A stretch of DNA of 64,000 bases from Coriaria nepalensis (lineage: Eukaryota > Streptophyta > Magnoliopsida > Cucurbitales > Coriariaceae). The stretch lies in NCBI GenBank assembly GCA_027186245.1, contig CP114482.1, positions 16,449,209 through 16,513,208 on the forward strand. The letters run 5' to 3'. Shown here one piece after another: positions 41,904-55,759 of this stretch. The number at the start of each line of letters is the position of its first letter. Position 1 is the stretch's first letter. Made by a program: the position numbers and the translations under genes. A model generated the notes under the pieces. That model worked only from the letters and a program-made list of their open reading frames with translations, ran no database searches and was not told where the DNA came from.

Positions 41904-44900
41904 TCTTTTCAATCATTAAATTGTTTGATGGCACTTCGAACCAATTCTATTTTTGCATTTAAAACGCGACTTTCGTGCATAACTTGCAATTGATCTATTG
42001 ATGGCAACTATGCCTTTTTTAGCGTTCAAGTCATATTTTTGCGTCTCTTTTAGTCAGTAAATCATTCTAAATCACTTCGAACGACATTCGGCCTTTAAAC
42101 ATGACTTTCGTGCGTAACTTGCAGTTGATCTATTATACGGAACAATGCATTTGTTTAGCCTTAAAGTCATGTCATTGAGTCTCTTTTAGTCTTTAAATCA
42201 TTCTAAATTAATTCGAACGAATTCTATTCTTGCCCTTCAAACATTATTTTCTTACACAACTTGTAATTAATCTATTGAAGACAACGATGCATTATTTTAG
42301 CATTAAAAAGCATATCACTCAGTCTTTTCAATCATTAAATTGTTTGAAGGCACTTCGAACCAATTCTATTTTTGCACTTAAAACGCGACTTTCGTGCATA
42401 ACTTGCAATTGATCTATTGATGGCAACTATGCCTTTTTTAGCGTTCAAGTCATATTTTTGCGTCTCTTTTAGTCAGTAAATCATTCTAAATCACTTCGAA
42501 CGAAATTCGGCCTTTAAACATGACTTTCGTGCGTAACTTGCAGTTGATCTATTATACGGAACAATGCATTTGTTTAGCCTTAAAGTCATGTCATTGAGTC
42601 TCTTTTAGTCTTTAAATCATTCTAAATTAATTCGAACGAATTCTATTTTTGCCCTTCAAACATTATTTTCTTACATAACTTGTAATTAATCTATTGAAGA
42701 CAACGATGCATTATTTTAGCATTAAAAAGCATATCACTCAGTCTTTTCAATCATTAAATTGTTTGATGGCACTTCGAACCAATTCTATTTTTGCATTTAA
42801 AACGCGACTTTCGTGCATAACTTGCAATTGATCTATTGATGGCAACTATGCATTTTTTAGCGTTCAAGCCATACTTTTGCGTCTCTTTTAGGCAGTAAAT
42901 CATTCTAAATCACTTCGTATGAAATTCGGCATTTAAACATGACTTTCGTGCGTAACTTGCAGTTGATCTATTAAAGGCAACAATGCATTTGTTTAGCCTT
43001 AAAGTCATGTCATTGAGTCTCTTTTAGTCATTAAATCATTCTAAATTAATTCGACCGAATTCTATTTTCGCCCTTCAAACATTATTTTCTTACATAACTT
43101 GTAATTAATCTATTGAAGACAACAATGCATTATTTTAGCATTAAAAAGCATATCACTCAGTCTTTTCAATCATTAAATTGTTTGAAGGCACTTCGAGCCA
43201 ATTCTCTTTTTGCATTTAAAACGCGACTTTCGTGCATAACTTGCAATTGATCTATTGATGGCAACTATGCCTTTTTTACTGTTCAAGTCATGTTTTTGCG
43301 TCTCTTTTAGTCAGTAAATCATTCTAAATCACTTCGACCGAAATTCGGCCTTTAAACATGACTTTCGTGCGTAACTTGCAGTTGATCTATTATACGGAAC
43401 AATGCATTTGTTTAGCCTTAAAGTCATGTCATTGAGTCTCTTTTAGTCTTTACATCATTCTAAATTAATTCGAACGAATTCTATTTTTGCCCTTCAAACA
43501 TTATTTTCTTACATAACTTGTAATTAATCTATTGAAGACAACGATGCATTATTTTAGCATTAGAAAGCATATCACTCAGTCTTTTCAATCATTAAATTGT
43601 TTGATGGCACTTCGAACCAATTCTATTTTTGCATTTAAAACGCGACTTTCGTGCATAACTTGCAATTGATCTATTGATGGCAACTATGCCTTTTTTAGCG
43701 TTCAAGTCATATTTTTGCGTCTCTTTTAGTCAGTAAATCATTCTAAATCACTTCGAACGACATTCGGCCTTTAAACATGACTTTCGTGCGTAACTTGCAG
43801 TTGATCTATTATACGGAACAATGCATTTGTTTAGCCTTAAAGTCATGTCATTGAGTCTCTTTTAGTCTTTAAATCATTCTAAATTAATTCGAACGAATTC
43901 TATTCTTGCCCTTCAAACATTATTTTCTTACACAACTTGTAATTAATCTATTGAAGACAACGATGCATTATTTTAGCATTAAAAAGCATATCACTCAGTC
44001 TTTTCAATCATTAAATTGTTTGAAGGCACTTCGAACCAATTCTATTTTTGCACTTAAAACGCGACTTTCGTGCATAACTTGCAATTGATCTATTGATGGC
44101 AACTATGCCTTTTTTAGCGTTCAAGTCATATTTTTGCGTCTCTTTTAGTCAGTAAATCATTCTAAATCACTTCGAACGAAATTCGGCCTTTAAACATGAC
44201 TTTCGTGCGTAACTTGCAGTTGATCTATTATACGGAACAATGCATTTGTTTAGCCTTAAAGTCATGTCATTGAGTCTCTTTTAGTCTTTAAATCATTCTA
44301 AATTAATTCGAACGAATTCTATTTTTGCCCTTCAAACATTATTTTCTTACATAACTTGTAATTAATCTATTGAAGACAACGATGCATTATTTTAGCATTA
44401 AAAAGCATATCACTCAGTCTTTTCAATCATTAAATTGTTTGATGGCACTTCGAACCAATTCTATTTTTGCATTTAAAACGCGACTTTCGTGCATAACTTG
44501 CAATTGATCTATTGATGGCAACTATGCATTTTTTAGCGTTCAAGCCATACTTTTGCGTCTCTTTTAGGCAGTAAATCATTCTAAATCACTTCGTATGAAA
44601 TTCGGCATTTAAACATGACTTTCGTGCGTAACTTGCAGTTGATCTATTAAAGGCAACAATGCATTTGTTTAGCCTTAAAGTCATGTCATTGAGTCTCTTT
44701 TAGTCATTAAATCATTCTAAATTAATTCGACCGAATTCTATTTTCGCCCTTCAAACATTATTTTCTTACATAACTTGTAATTAATCTATTGAAGACAACA
44801 ATGCATTATTTTAGCATTAAAAAGCATATCACTCAGTCTTTTCAATCATTAAATTGTTTGAAGGCACTTCGAGCCAATTCTCTTTTTGCATTTAAAACGC

Positions 44901-45970
44901 GACTTTCGTGCATAACTTGCAATTGATCTATTGATGGCAACTATGCCTTTTTTACTGTTCAAGTCATGTTTTTGCGTCTCTTTTAGTCAGTAAATCATTC
45001 TAAATCACTTCGACCGAAATTCGGCCTTTAAACATGACTTTCGTGCGTAACTTGCAGTTGATCTATTATACGGAACAATGCATTTGTTTAGCCTTAAAGT
45101 CATGTCATTGAGTCTCTTTTAGTCTTTACATCATTCTAAATTAATTCGAACGAATTCTATTTTTGCCCTTCAAACATTATTTTCTTACATAACTTGTAAT
45201 TAATCTATTGAAGACAACGATGCATTATTTTAGCATTAGAAAGCATATCACTCAGTCTTTTCAATCATTAAATTGTTTGATGGCACTTCGAACCAATTCT
45301 ATTTTTGCATTTAAAACGCGACTTTCGTGCATAACTTGCAATTGATCTATTGATGGCAACTATGCCTTTTTTAGCGTTCAAGTCATATTTTTGCGTCTCT
45401 TTTAGTCAGTAAATCATTCTAAATCACTTCGAACGACATTCGGCCTTTAAACATGACTTTCGTGCGTAACTTGCAGTTGATCTATTATACGGAACAATGC
45501 ATTTGTTTAGCCTTAAAGTCATGTCATTGAGTCTCTTTTAGTCTTTAAATCATTCTAAATTAATTCGAACGAATTCTATTCTTGCCCTTCAAACATTATT
45601 TTCTTACACAACTTGTAATTAATCTATTGAAGACAACGATGCATTATTTTAGCATTAAAAAGCATATCACTCAGTCTTTTCAATCATTAAATTGTTTGAA
45701 GGCACTTCGAACCAATTCTATTTTTGCACTTAAAACGCGACTTTCGTGCATAACTTGCAATTGATCTATTGATGGCAACTATGCCTTTTTTAGCGTTCAA
45801 GTCATATTTTTGCGTCTCTTTTAGTCAGTAAATCATTCTAAATCACTTCGAACGAAATTCGGCCTTTAAACATGACTTTCGTGCGTAACTTGCAGTTGAT
45901 CTATTATACGGAACAATGCATTTGTTTAGCCTTAAAGTCATGTCATTGAGTCTCTTTTAGTCTTTAAATC
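41904..45970. repeat. 4-monomer HOR, 1676 bp, two full copies plus part of a third
   Basis: Units start at 41904, 43580 and 45256. Markers per unit are TTTGATGGCACTTCG with GACATTCGG, then TTCTTGCCC with CTTACACAAC, then TTTTAGGCAGTAAATC, then CTTCGAGCCAATTC (43195 and 44871). The third copy departs in a C subunit with CGATATCTA near 45.99 kb. Confidence 0.9.
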
Positions 45971-48757
45971 ATTCTAAATTAATTCGAACGATATCTATTT
46001 TTGCCCTTCAAACATTATTTTCTTACATAACTTGTAATTAATCTACTGAAGACAACAATGCATTATTTTAGCATTAAAAAGCATATCACAGAGTCTTTTC
46101 AATCATTAAATTGTTTGAAGGCACTTCGAACCAATTCTATTTTTGCATTTAAAACGCGACTTTCGTGCATAACTTGCAATTGATCTATTGATGGCAACTA
46201 TGCATTTTTTAGCGTTCAAGCCATACTTTTGCGTCTCTTTTAGTCAGTAAATCATTCTAAATCACTTCGTATGAAATTCGGCATTTAAACATGACTTTCG
46301 TGCGTAACTTGCAGTTGATCTCTTGAAGGCAACAATGCATTTGTTTAGCCTTAAAGTCATGTCATTGAGTCTCTTTTAGTCTTTAAATCATTCTAAATTA
46401 ATTCGAACGAATTCTATTTTTGCCCTTCAAACATTATTTTCTTACACAACTTGTAATTAATCTATTGAAGACAACGATGCATTATGTTAGCATTAAAAAG
46501 CATATCACTCTGTCTTTTCAATCATTAAATTGTTTGAAGGCACTTCGAACCAATTCTATTTTTGCACTTAAAACGCGACTTTCGTGCATAACTTGCAATT
46601 GATCTATTGATGGCAACTATGCCTTTTTTAGCGTTCAAGTCATATTTTTGCGTCTCTTTTAGTCAGTAAATCATTCTAAATCACTTCGAACGAAATTCGG
46701 CCTTTAAACATGACTTTCGCGCGTAACTTGCAGTTGATCTATTATACGGAACAATGCATTTGTTTAGCCTTAAAGTCATGTCATTGAGTCTCTTTTAGTC
46801 TTTACATCATTCTAAATTAACTCGAACGAATTCTATTTTTGCCCTTCAAACATTATTTTCTTACATAACTTGTAATTAATCTACTGAAGACAACAATGCA
46901 TTATTTTAGAATTACAAAGAAGCATATCACAGAGTCTTTTCAATCATTAAATTGTTTGAAGGCACTTCAAACCAATTCTATTTTTGCATTTAAAACGCGA
47001 CTTTCGTGCATAACTTGCAATTGATCTATTGATGGCAACTATGCCTTTTTTAGCGTTCAAGTCATATTTTTGCGTCTCTTTTAGTCAGTAAATCATTCTA
47101 AATCACTTCGAACGACATTCGGCCTTTAAACATGACTTTCGTGCGTAACTTGCTGTTGATCTATTATACGGAACAATGCATTTGTTTAGCCTTAAAGTCA
47201 TGTCATTGAGTCTCTTTTAGTCTTTAAATCATTCTAAATTAATTCGAACGAATTCTATTTTTGCCCTTCAAACATTATTTTCTTACACAACTTGTAATTA
47301 ATCTATTGAAGACAACGATGCATTATTTTAGCATTAAAAAGCATATCACTCTGTCTTTTCAATCATTAAATTGTTTGAAGGCACTTCGAACCAATTCTAT
47401 TTTTGCACTTAAAACGCGACTTTCGTGCATAACTTGCAATTGATCTATTGATGGCAACTATGCCTTTTTTAGCGTTCAAGTCATATTTTTGCGTCTCTTT
47501 TAGTCAGTAAATCATTCTAAATCACTTCGAACGAAATTCGGCCTTTAAACATGACTTTCGTGCGTAACTTGCAGTTGATCTATTATACGGAACAATGCAT
47601 TTGTTTAGCCTTAAAGTCATGTCATTGAGTCTCTTTTAGTCTTTAAATCATTCTAAATTAATTCGAACGAATTCTATTTTTGCCCTTCAAACATTATTTT
47701 CTTACATAACTTGTAATTAATCTACTGAAGACGACAATGCATTATTTTAGCATTAAAAAGAAGCATATCACAGAGTCTTTTCAATCATTAAATTGTTTGA
47801 AGGCACTTCGAACCAATTCTATTTTTGCATTTAAAACGCGACTTTCATGCATAACTTGCAATTGATCTATTGATGGCAACTATGCCTTTTTTAGCGTTCA
47901 AGTCATATTTTTGCGTCTCTTTTAGTCAGTAAATCATTCTAAATCACTTCGAACGACATTCGGCCTTTAAACATGACTTTCGTGCGTAACTTGCTGTTGA
48001 TCTATTATACGGAACAATGCATTTGTTTAGCCTTAAAGTCATGTCATTGAGTCTCTTTTAGTCTTTAAATCATTCTAAATTAATTCGAACGAATTCTATT
48101 TTTGCATTTCAAACATTATTTTCTTACACAACTTGTAATTAATCTATTGAAGACAACGATGCATTATTTTAGCATTAAAAAGCATATCACTCTGTCTTTT
48201 CAATCATTAAATTGTTTGAAGGCACTTCGAACCAATTCTATTTTTGCACTTAAAACGCGACTTTCGTGCATAACTTGCAATTGATCTATTGATGGCAACT
48301 ATGCCTTTTTTAGCGTTCAAGTCATATTTTTGCGTTTCTTTTAGTCAGTAAATCATTCTAAATCACTTCGAACGAAATTCGGCCTTTAAACATGACTTTC
48401 GTGCGTAACTTGCAGTTGATCTATTATACGGAACAATGCATTTGTTTAGCCTTAAAGTCATGTCATTGAGTCTCTTTTAGTCTTTAAATCATTCTAAATT
48501 AATTCGAACGAATTCTATTTTTGCCCTTCAAACATTATTTTCTTACATAACTTGTAATTAATCTACTGAAGACGACAATGCATTATTTTAGCATTAAAAA
48601 GAAGCATATCACAGAGTCTTTTCAATCATTAAATTGTTTGAAGGCACTTCGAACCAATTCTATTTTTGCATTTAAAACGCGACTTTCGTGCATAACTTGC
48701 AATTGATCTATTGATGGCAACTATGTCTTTTTTAGCGTTCAAGTCATATTTTTGCGT
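44140..48757. repeat. 11-monomer HOR, copy 1 (~4618 bp)
   Basis: This segment is followed directly by a second copy. Anchors 44424, 44843, 45262, 45681, 46100 and 46519 map to 49042, 49461, 49880, 50299, 50718 and 51137, each at 4618 bp. It contains the end of the 1676-bp tetramer array and the start of an 841-bp dimer array, so it is a higher-order repeat built from smaller ones. Confidence 0.9.
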
Positions 48758-49035
48758 CTCTTTTAGTCAGTAAATCATTCTAAATCACTTCGAACGAAAT
48801 TCGGCCTTTAAACATGACTTTCGTGCGTAACTTGCAGTTGATCTATTATACGGAACAATGCATTTGTTTAGCCTTAAAGTCATGTCATTGAGTCTCTTTT
48901 AGTCTTTAAATCATTCTAAATTAATTCGAACGAATTCTATTTTTGCCCTTCAAACATTATTTTCTTACATAACTTGTAATTAATCTATTGAAGACAACGA
49001 TGCATTATTTTAGCATTAAAAAGCATATCACTCAG
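46513..49035. repeat. 2-monomer HOR, 841 bp, three tandem dimers
   Basis: Dimers run 46513-47353, 47354-48194 and 48195-49035. The first monomer is preceded by ATCACTCTGTC and has TTTTTGCACTTAAAACG; its C subunit ends with a 3-bp longer tail leading into ATCACAGAGTC, giving 422 bp. The second is 419 bp. The third dimer differs in its second B subunit. The set recurs from 51131 as part of the 11-monomer duplication. Confidence 0.82.
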
Positions 49036-52000
49036 TCTTTTCAATCATTAAATTGTTTGATGGCACTTCGAACCAATTCTATTTTTGCATTTAAAACGCG
49101 ACTTTCGTGCATAACTTGCAATTGATCTATTGATGGCAACTATGCATTTTTTAGCGTTCAAGCCATACTTTTGCGTCTCTTTTAGGCAGTAAATCATTCT
49201 AAATCACTTCGTATGAAATTCGGCATTTAAACATGACTTTCGTGCGTAACTTGCAGTTGATCTATTAAAGGCAACAATGCATTTGTTTAGCCTTAAAGTC
49301 ATGTCATTGAGTCTCTTTTAGTCATTAAATCATTCTAAATTAATTCGACCGAATTCTATTTTCGCCCTTCAAACATTATTTTCTTACATAACTTGTAATT
49401 AATCTATTGAAGACAACAATGCATTATTTCAGCATTAAAAAGCATATCACTCAGTCTTTTCAATCATTAAATTGTTTGAAGGCACTTCGAGCCAATTCTC
49501 TTTTTGCATTTAAAACGCGACTTTCGTGCATAACTTGCAATTGATCTATTGATGGCAACTATGCCTTTTTTACTGTTCAAGTCATATTTTTGCGTCTCTT
49601 TTAGTCAGTAAATCATTCTAAATCACTTCGACCGAAATTCGGCCTTTAAACATGACTTTCGTGCGTAACTTGCAGTTGATCTATTATACGGAACAATGCA
49701 TTTGTTTAGCCTTAAAGTCATGTCATTGAGTCTCTTTTAGTCTTTACATCATTCTAAATTAATTCGAACGAATTCTATTTTTGCCCTTCAAACATTATTT
49801 TCTTACATAACTTGTAATTAATCTATTGAAGACAAGGATGCATTATTTTAGCATTAGGAAGCATATCACTCAGTCTTTTCAATCATTAAATTGTTTGATG
49901 GCACTTCGAACCAATTCTATTTTTGCATTTAAAACGCGACTTTCGTGCATAACTTGCAATTGATCTATTGATGGCAACTATGCCTTTTTTAGCGTTCAAG
50001 TCATATTTTTGCGTCTCTTTTAGTCAGTAAATCATTCTAAATCACTTCGAACGACATTCGGCCTTTAAACATGACTTTCGTGCGTAACTTGCAGTTGATC
50101 TATTATACGGAACAATGCATTTGTTTAGCCTTAAAGTCATGTCATTGAGTCTCTTTTAGTCTTTAAATCATTCTAAATTAATTCGAACGAATTCTATTCT
50201 TGCCCTTCAAACATTATTTTCTTACACAACTTGTAATTAATCTATTGAAGACAACGATGCATTATTTTAGCATTAAAAAGCATATCACTCAGTCTTTTCA
50301 ATCATTAAATTGTTTGAAGGCACTTCGAACCAATTCTATTTTTGCACTTAAAACGCGACTTTCGTGCATAACTTGCAATTGATCTATTGATGGCAACTAT
50401 GCCTTTTTTAGCGTTCAAGTCATATTTTTGCGTCTCTTTTAGTCAGTAAATCATTCTAAATCACTTCGAACGAAATTCGGCCTTTAAACATGACTTTCGT
50501 GCGTAACTTGCAGTTGATCTATTATACGGAACAATGCATTTGTTTAGCCTTAAAGTCATGTCATTGAGTCTCTTTTAGTCTTTAAATCATTCTAAATTAA
50601 TTCGAACGATATCTATTTTTGCCCTTCAAACATTATTTTCTTACATAACTTGTAATTAATCTACTGAAGACAACAATGCATTATTTTAGCATTAAAAAGC
50701 ATATCACAGAGTCTTTTCAATCATTAAATTGTTTGAAGGCACTTCGAACCAATTCTATTTTTGCATTTAAAACGCGACTTTCGTGCATAACTTGCAATTG
50801 ATCTATTGATGGCAACTATGCATTTTTTAGCGTTCAAGCCATACTTTTGCGTCTCTTTTAGTCAGTAAATCATTCTAAATCACTTCGTATGAAATTCGGC
50901 ATTTAAACATGACTTTCGTGCGTAACTTGCAGTTGATCTCTTGAAGGCAACAATGCATTTGTTTAGCCTTAAAGTCATGTCATTGAGTCTCTTTTAGTCT
51001 TTAAATCATTCTAAATTCATTCGAACGAATTCTATTTTTGCCCTTCAAACATTATTTTCTTACACAACTTGTAATTAATCTATTGAAGACAACGATGCAT
51101 TATTTTAGCATTAAAAAGCATATCACTCTGTCTTTTCAATCATTAAATTGTTTGAAGGCACTTCGAACCAATTCTATTTTTGCACTTAAAACGCGACTTT
51201 CGTGCATAACTTGCAATTGATCTATTGATGGCAACTATGCCTTTTTTAGCGTTCAAGTCATATTTTTGCGTCTCTTTTAGTCAGTAAATCATTCTAAATC
51301 ACTTCGAACGAAATTCGGCCTTTAAACATGACTTTCGTGCGTAACTTGCAGTTGATCTATTATACGGAACAATGCATTTGTTTAGCCTTAAAGTCATGTC
51401 ATTGAGTCTCTTTTAGTCTTTACATCATTCTAAATTAACTCGAACGAATTCTATTTTTGCCCTTCAAACATTATTTTCTTACATAACTTGTAATAATCTA
51501 CTGAAGACAACGATGCATTATTTTAGAATTACAAAGAAGCATATCACAGAGTCTTTTCAATCATTAAATTGTTTGAAGGCACTTCAAACCAATTCTATTT
51601 TTGCATTTAAAACGCGACTTTCGTGCATAACTTGCAATTGATCTATTGATGGCAACTATGCCTTTTTTAGCGTTCAAGTCATATTTTTGCGTCTCTTTTA
51701 GTCAGTAAATCATTCTAAATCACTTCGAACGACATTCGGCCTTTAAACATGACTTTCGTGCGTAACTTGCTGTTGATCTATTATACGGAACAATGCATTT
51801 GTTTAGCCTTAAAGTCATGTCATTGAGTCTCTTTTAGTCTTTAAATCATTCTAAATTAATTCGAACGAATTCTATTTTTGCCCTTCAAACATTATTTTCT
51901 TACACAACTTGTAATTAATCTATTGAAGACAACGATGCATTATTTTAGCATTAAAAAGCATATCACTCTGTCTTTTCAATCATTAAATTGTTTGAAGGCA

Positions 52001-53177
52001 CTTCGAACCAATTCTATTTTTGCACTTAAAACGCGACTTTCGTGCATAACTTGCAATTGATCTATTGATGGCAACTATGCCTTTTTTAGCGTTCAAGTCA
52101 TATTTTTGCGTCTCTTTTAGTCAGTAAATCATTCTAAATCACTTCGAACGAAATTCGGCCTTTAAACATGACTTTCGTGCGTAACTTGCAGTTGATCTAT
52201 TATACGGAACAATGCATTTGTTTAGCCTTAAAGTCATGTCATTGAGTCTCTTTTAGTCTTTAAATCATTCTAAATTAATTCGAACGAATTCTATTTTTGC
52301 CCTTCAAACATTATTTTCTTACATAACTTGTAATTAATCTACGGAAGACGACAATGCATTATTTTAGCATTAAAAAGAAGCATATCACAGAGTCTTTTCA
52401 ATCATTAAATTGTTTGAAGGCACTTCGAACCAATTCTATTTTTGCATTTAAAACGCGACTTTCATGCATAACTTGCAATTGATCTATTGATGGCAACTAT
52501 GCCTTTTTTAGCGTTCAAGTCATATTTTTGCGTCTCTTTTAGTCAGTAAATCATTCTAAATCACTTCGAACGACATTCGGCCTTTAAACATGACTTTCGT
52601 GCGTAACTTGCTGTTGATCTATTATACGGAACAATGCATTTGTTTAGCCTTAAAGTCATGTCATTGAGTCTCTTTTAGTCTTTAAATCATTCTAAATTAA
52701 TTCGAACGAATTCTATTTTTGCATTTCAAACATTATTTTCTTACACAACTTGTAATTAATCTATTGAAGACAACGATGCATTATTTTAGCATTAAAAAGC
52801 ATATCACTCTGTCTTTTCAATCATTAAATTGTTTGAAGGCACTTCGAACCAATTCTATTTTTGCACTTAAAACGCGACTTTCGTGCATAACTTGCAATTG
52901 ATCTATTGATGGCAACTATGCCTTTTTTAGCGTTCAAGTCATATTTTTGCGTTTCTTTTAGTCAGTAAATCATTCTAAATCACTTCGAACGAAATTCGGC
53001 CTTTAAACATGACTTTCGTGCGTAACTTGCAGTTGATCTATTATACGGAACAATGCATTTGTTTAGCCTTAAAGTCATGTCATTGAGTCTCTTTTAGTCT
53101 TTAAATCATTCTAAATTAATTCGAACGAATTCTATTTTTGCCCTTCAAACATTATTTTCTTACATAACTTGTAATTA
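48758..53177. repeat. 11-monomer HOR, copy 2
   Basis: This is the tandem partner of 44140-48757. A one-base loss near 51493 (GTAATAATC for GTAATTAATC) shifts the offset to 4617 downstream. Private markers shared with copy 1 include CGATATCTA (near 45.99 and 50.61 kb), TTATTTTAGAATTAC (near 46.91 and 51.53 kb) and TTTTTGCATTTC (near 48.10 and 52.72 kb). Confidence 0.9.
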
Positions 53178-53655
53178 ATCTACTGAAGACAACAATGCAT
53201 TATTTTAGCATTAAAAAGAAGCATATCACAGAGTCTTTTCAATCATTAAATTGTTTGAAGGCACTTCGAACCAATTCTATTTTTGCATTTAAAACGCGAC
53301 TTTCATGCATAACTTGCATTTGATCTATTGATGGCAACTATGCCTTTTTTAGCGTTCAAGTCATATTTTTGCGTCTCTTTTAGTCAGTAAATCATTCTAA
53401 ATCACTTCGAACGACATTCGGCCTTTAAACATGACTTTCGTGCGTAACTTGCAGTTGATCTATTGAAGGCAACAATGCATTTGTTTAGCCTTAAAGTCAT
53501 GTCACTGAGTCTCTTCTAGTCATTAAATCATTCTAAATTAATTCGAACGAATTCTATTTTTGCCCTTCAAACATTATTTTCTTACATAACTTGTAATTAA
53601 TCTACTGAAGACAACAATGCATTATTTTAGCATTAAAAAGAAGCATATCACAGAG

Positions 53656-54496
53656 TCTTTTCAATCATTAAATTGTTTGAAGGCACTTCGAACCAATTCT
53701 ATTTTTGCATTTAAAACGCGACTTTCGTGCATAACTTGCAATAGATCTATTGATGGCAACTATGCCTTTTTTAGCGTTCAAGTCATATTTTTGCGTCTCT
53801 TTTAGTCAGTAAATCATTCTAAATCACTTCGAACGAAATTCGGCCTTTAAACATGACTTTCGTGCGTAACTTGCAGTTGATCTATTATACGGAACAACGC
53901 ATTTGTTTAGCCTTAAAGTCATGTCATTGAGTCTCTTTCAGTCTTTAACTCATTCTAAATTAATTCGAACGAATTCTATTTTTGCCCTTCAAACATTATT
54001 TTCATACATAACTTGTAATTAATCTACTGAAGACAACAATGCATTATTTTAGCATTAAAAAGAAGCATATCACAGAGTCTTTTCAATCATTAAATTGTTT
54101 GAAGGCACTTCGAACCAATTCTATTTTTGCATTTAAAACGCGACTTTCGTGCATAACTTGCAATAGATCTATTGATGGCAACTATGCCTTTTTTAGCGTT
54201 CAATGCATATTTTTGCGTCTCTTTTAGTCAGTAAATCATTCTAAATCACTTCGAACGAAATTCGGCCTTTAAACATGACTTTCGTGCGTAACTTGCAGTT
54301 GATCTATTATACGGAACAATGCATTTGTTTAGCCTTAAAGTCATGTCATTGAGTCTCTTTTAGTCTTTAAATCATTCTAAATTAATTCGAACGAATTCTA
54401 TTTTTGCCCTTCAAGCATTATTTTCTTACACAACTTGTAATTAATCTATTGAAGACAACGATGCATTATTTTAGCATTAAAAAGCATATCACTCTG
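53656..54496. repeat. Adjacent near-identical 422-bp monomers with AATAGATC
   Basis: Monomers at 53656 and 54078 share the unusual TTGCAATAGATCTATTG in subunit A, in place of AATTGATC. The second has AATGCATATTT where the first has AAGTCATATTT. The shared private change indicates a single-monomer duplication. Confidence 0.75.
54249..54260 (-). other. CENP-B-box-like half motif in subunit B (example)
   Basis: Read on the minus strand, this site is TTTCGTTCGAAG. The first 12 bases of the 17-bp mammalian CENP-B box are YTTCGTTGGAAR, so 11 of 12 match; the CGGGA end of the box is absent (TGATT follows). The same 12 bases occur in B-II subunits. B-I has TTCATACGAAG and B-III TGTCGTTCGAAG, so only a subset carries it. 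The match could be chance from the TTCG-AA-CGAA dyad; no binding protein can be inferred. Confidence 0.25.
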
Positions 54497-55759
54497 TCTT
54501 TTCAATCATTAAATTGTTTGAAGGCACTTCGAACCAATTCTATTTTTGCACTTAAAACGCGACTTTCGTGCATAACTTGCAATTGATCTATTGATGGCAA
54601 CTATGCCTTTTTTAGCGTTCAAGTCATATTTTTGCGTCTCTTTTAGTCAGTAAATCATTCTAAATCACTTCGAACGAAATTCGGCCTTTAAACATGACTT
54701 TCGTGCATAACTTGCAGTTGATCTATTATACGGAACAATGCATTTGTTTAGCCTTAAAGTCATGTCATTGAGTCTCTTTTAGTCTTTAAATCATTCTAAA
54801 TTAATTCGAACGAATTCTATTTTTGCCCTTCAAACATTATTTTCTTACACAACTTGTAATTAATCTATTGAAGACAACGATGCATTATTTTAGCATTAAA
54901 AAGCATATCACTCTGTCTTTTCAATCATTAAATTGTTTGAAGGCACTTCGAACCAATTCTATTTTTGCACTTAAAACGCGACTTTCGTGCATAACTTGCA
55001 ATTGATCTATTGATGGCAACTATGCCTTTTTTAGCGTTCAAGTCATATTTTTGCGTCTCTTTTAGTCAGTAAATCATTCTAAATCACTTCGAACGAAATT
55101 CGGCCTTTAAACATGACTTTCGTGCGTAACTTGCAGTTGATCTATTATACGGAACAATGCATTTGTTTAGCCTTAAAGTCATGTCATTGAGTCTCTTTTA
55201 GTCTTTAAATCATTCTAAATTAATTCGAACGAATTCTATTTTTGCCCTTCAAACATTATTTTCTTACATAACTTGTAATTAATCTACTGAAGACAACAAT
55301 GCATTATTTTAGCATTAAAAAGAAGCATATCACAGAGTCTTTTCAATCATTAAATTGTTTGAAGGCACTTCGAACCAATTCTATTTTTGCATTTAAAACG
55401 CGACTTTCGTGCATAACTTGCAATTGATCTATTGATGGCAACTATGCCTTTTTTAGCGTTCAAGTCATATTTTTGCGTCTCTTTTAGTCAGTAAATCATT
55501 CTAAATCACTTCGAACGACATTCGGCCTTTAAACATGACTTTCGTGCGTAACTTGCAGTTGATCTATTATACGGAACAATGCATTTGTTTAGCCTTAAAG
55601 TCATGTCATTGAGTCTCTTTTAGTCTTTAAATCATTCTAAATTAATTCGAACGAATTCTATTTTTGCCCTTCAAACATTATTTTCTTACATAACTTGTAA
55701 TTAATCTACTGAAGACAACAATGCATTATTTTAGCATTAAAAAGAAGCATATCACAGAG

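Noticed and set aside
53617..54227. Two 62-residue open frames starting at ATG (53617-53805 and 54039-54227)
   Set aside because: These lie in an adjacent duplicated monomer pair; the frame is extended by a single TGA-to-AGA change in subunit A. They are satellite sequence, not genes.
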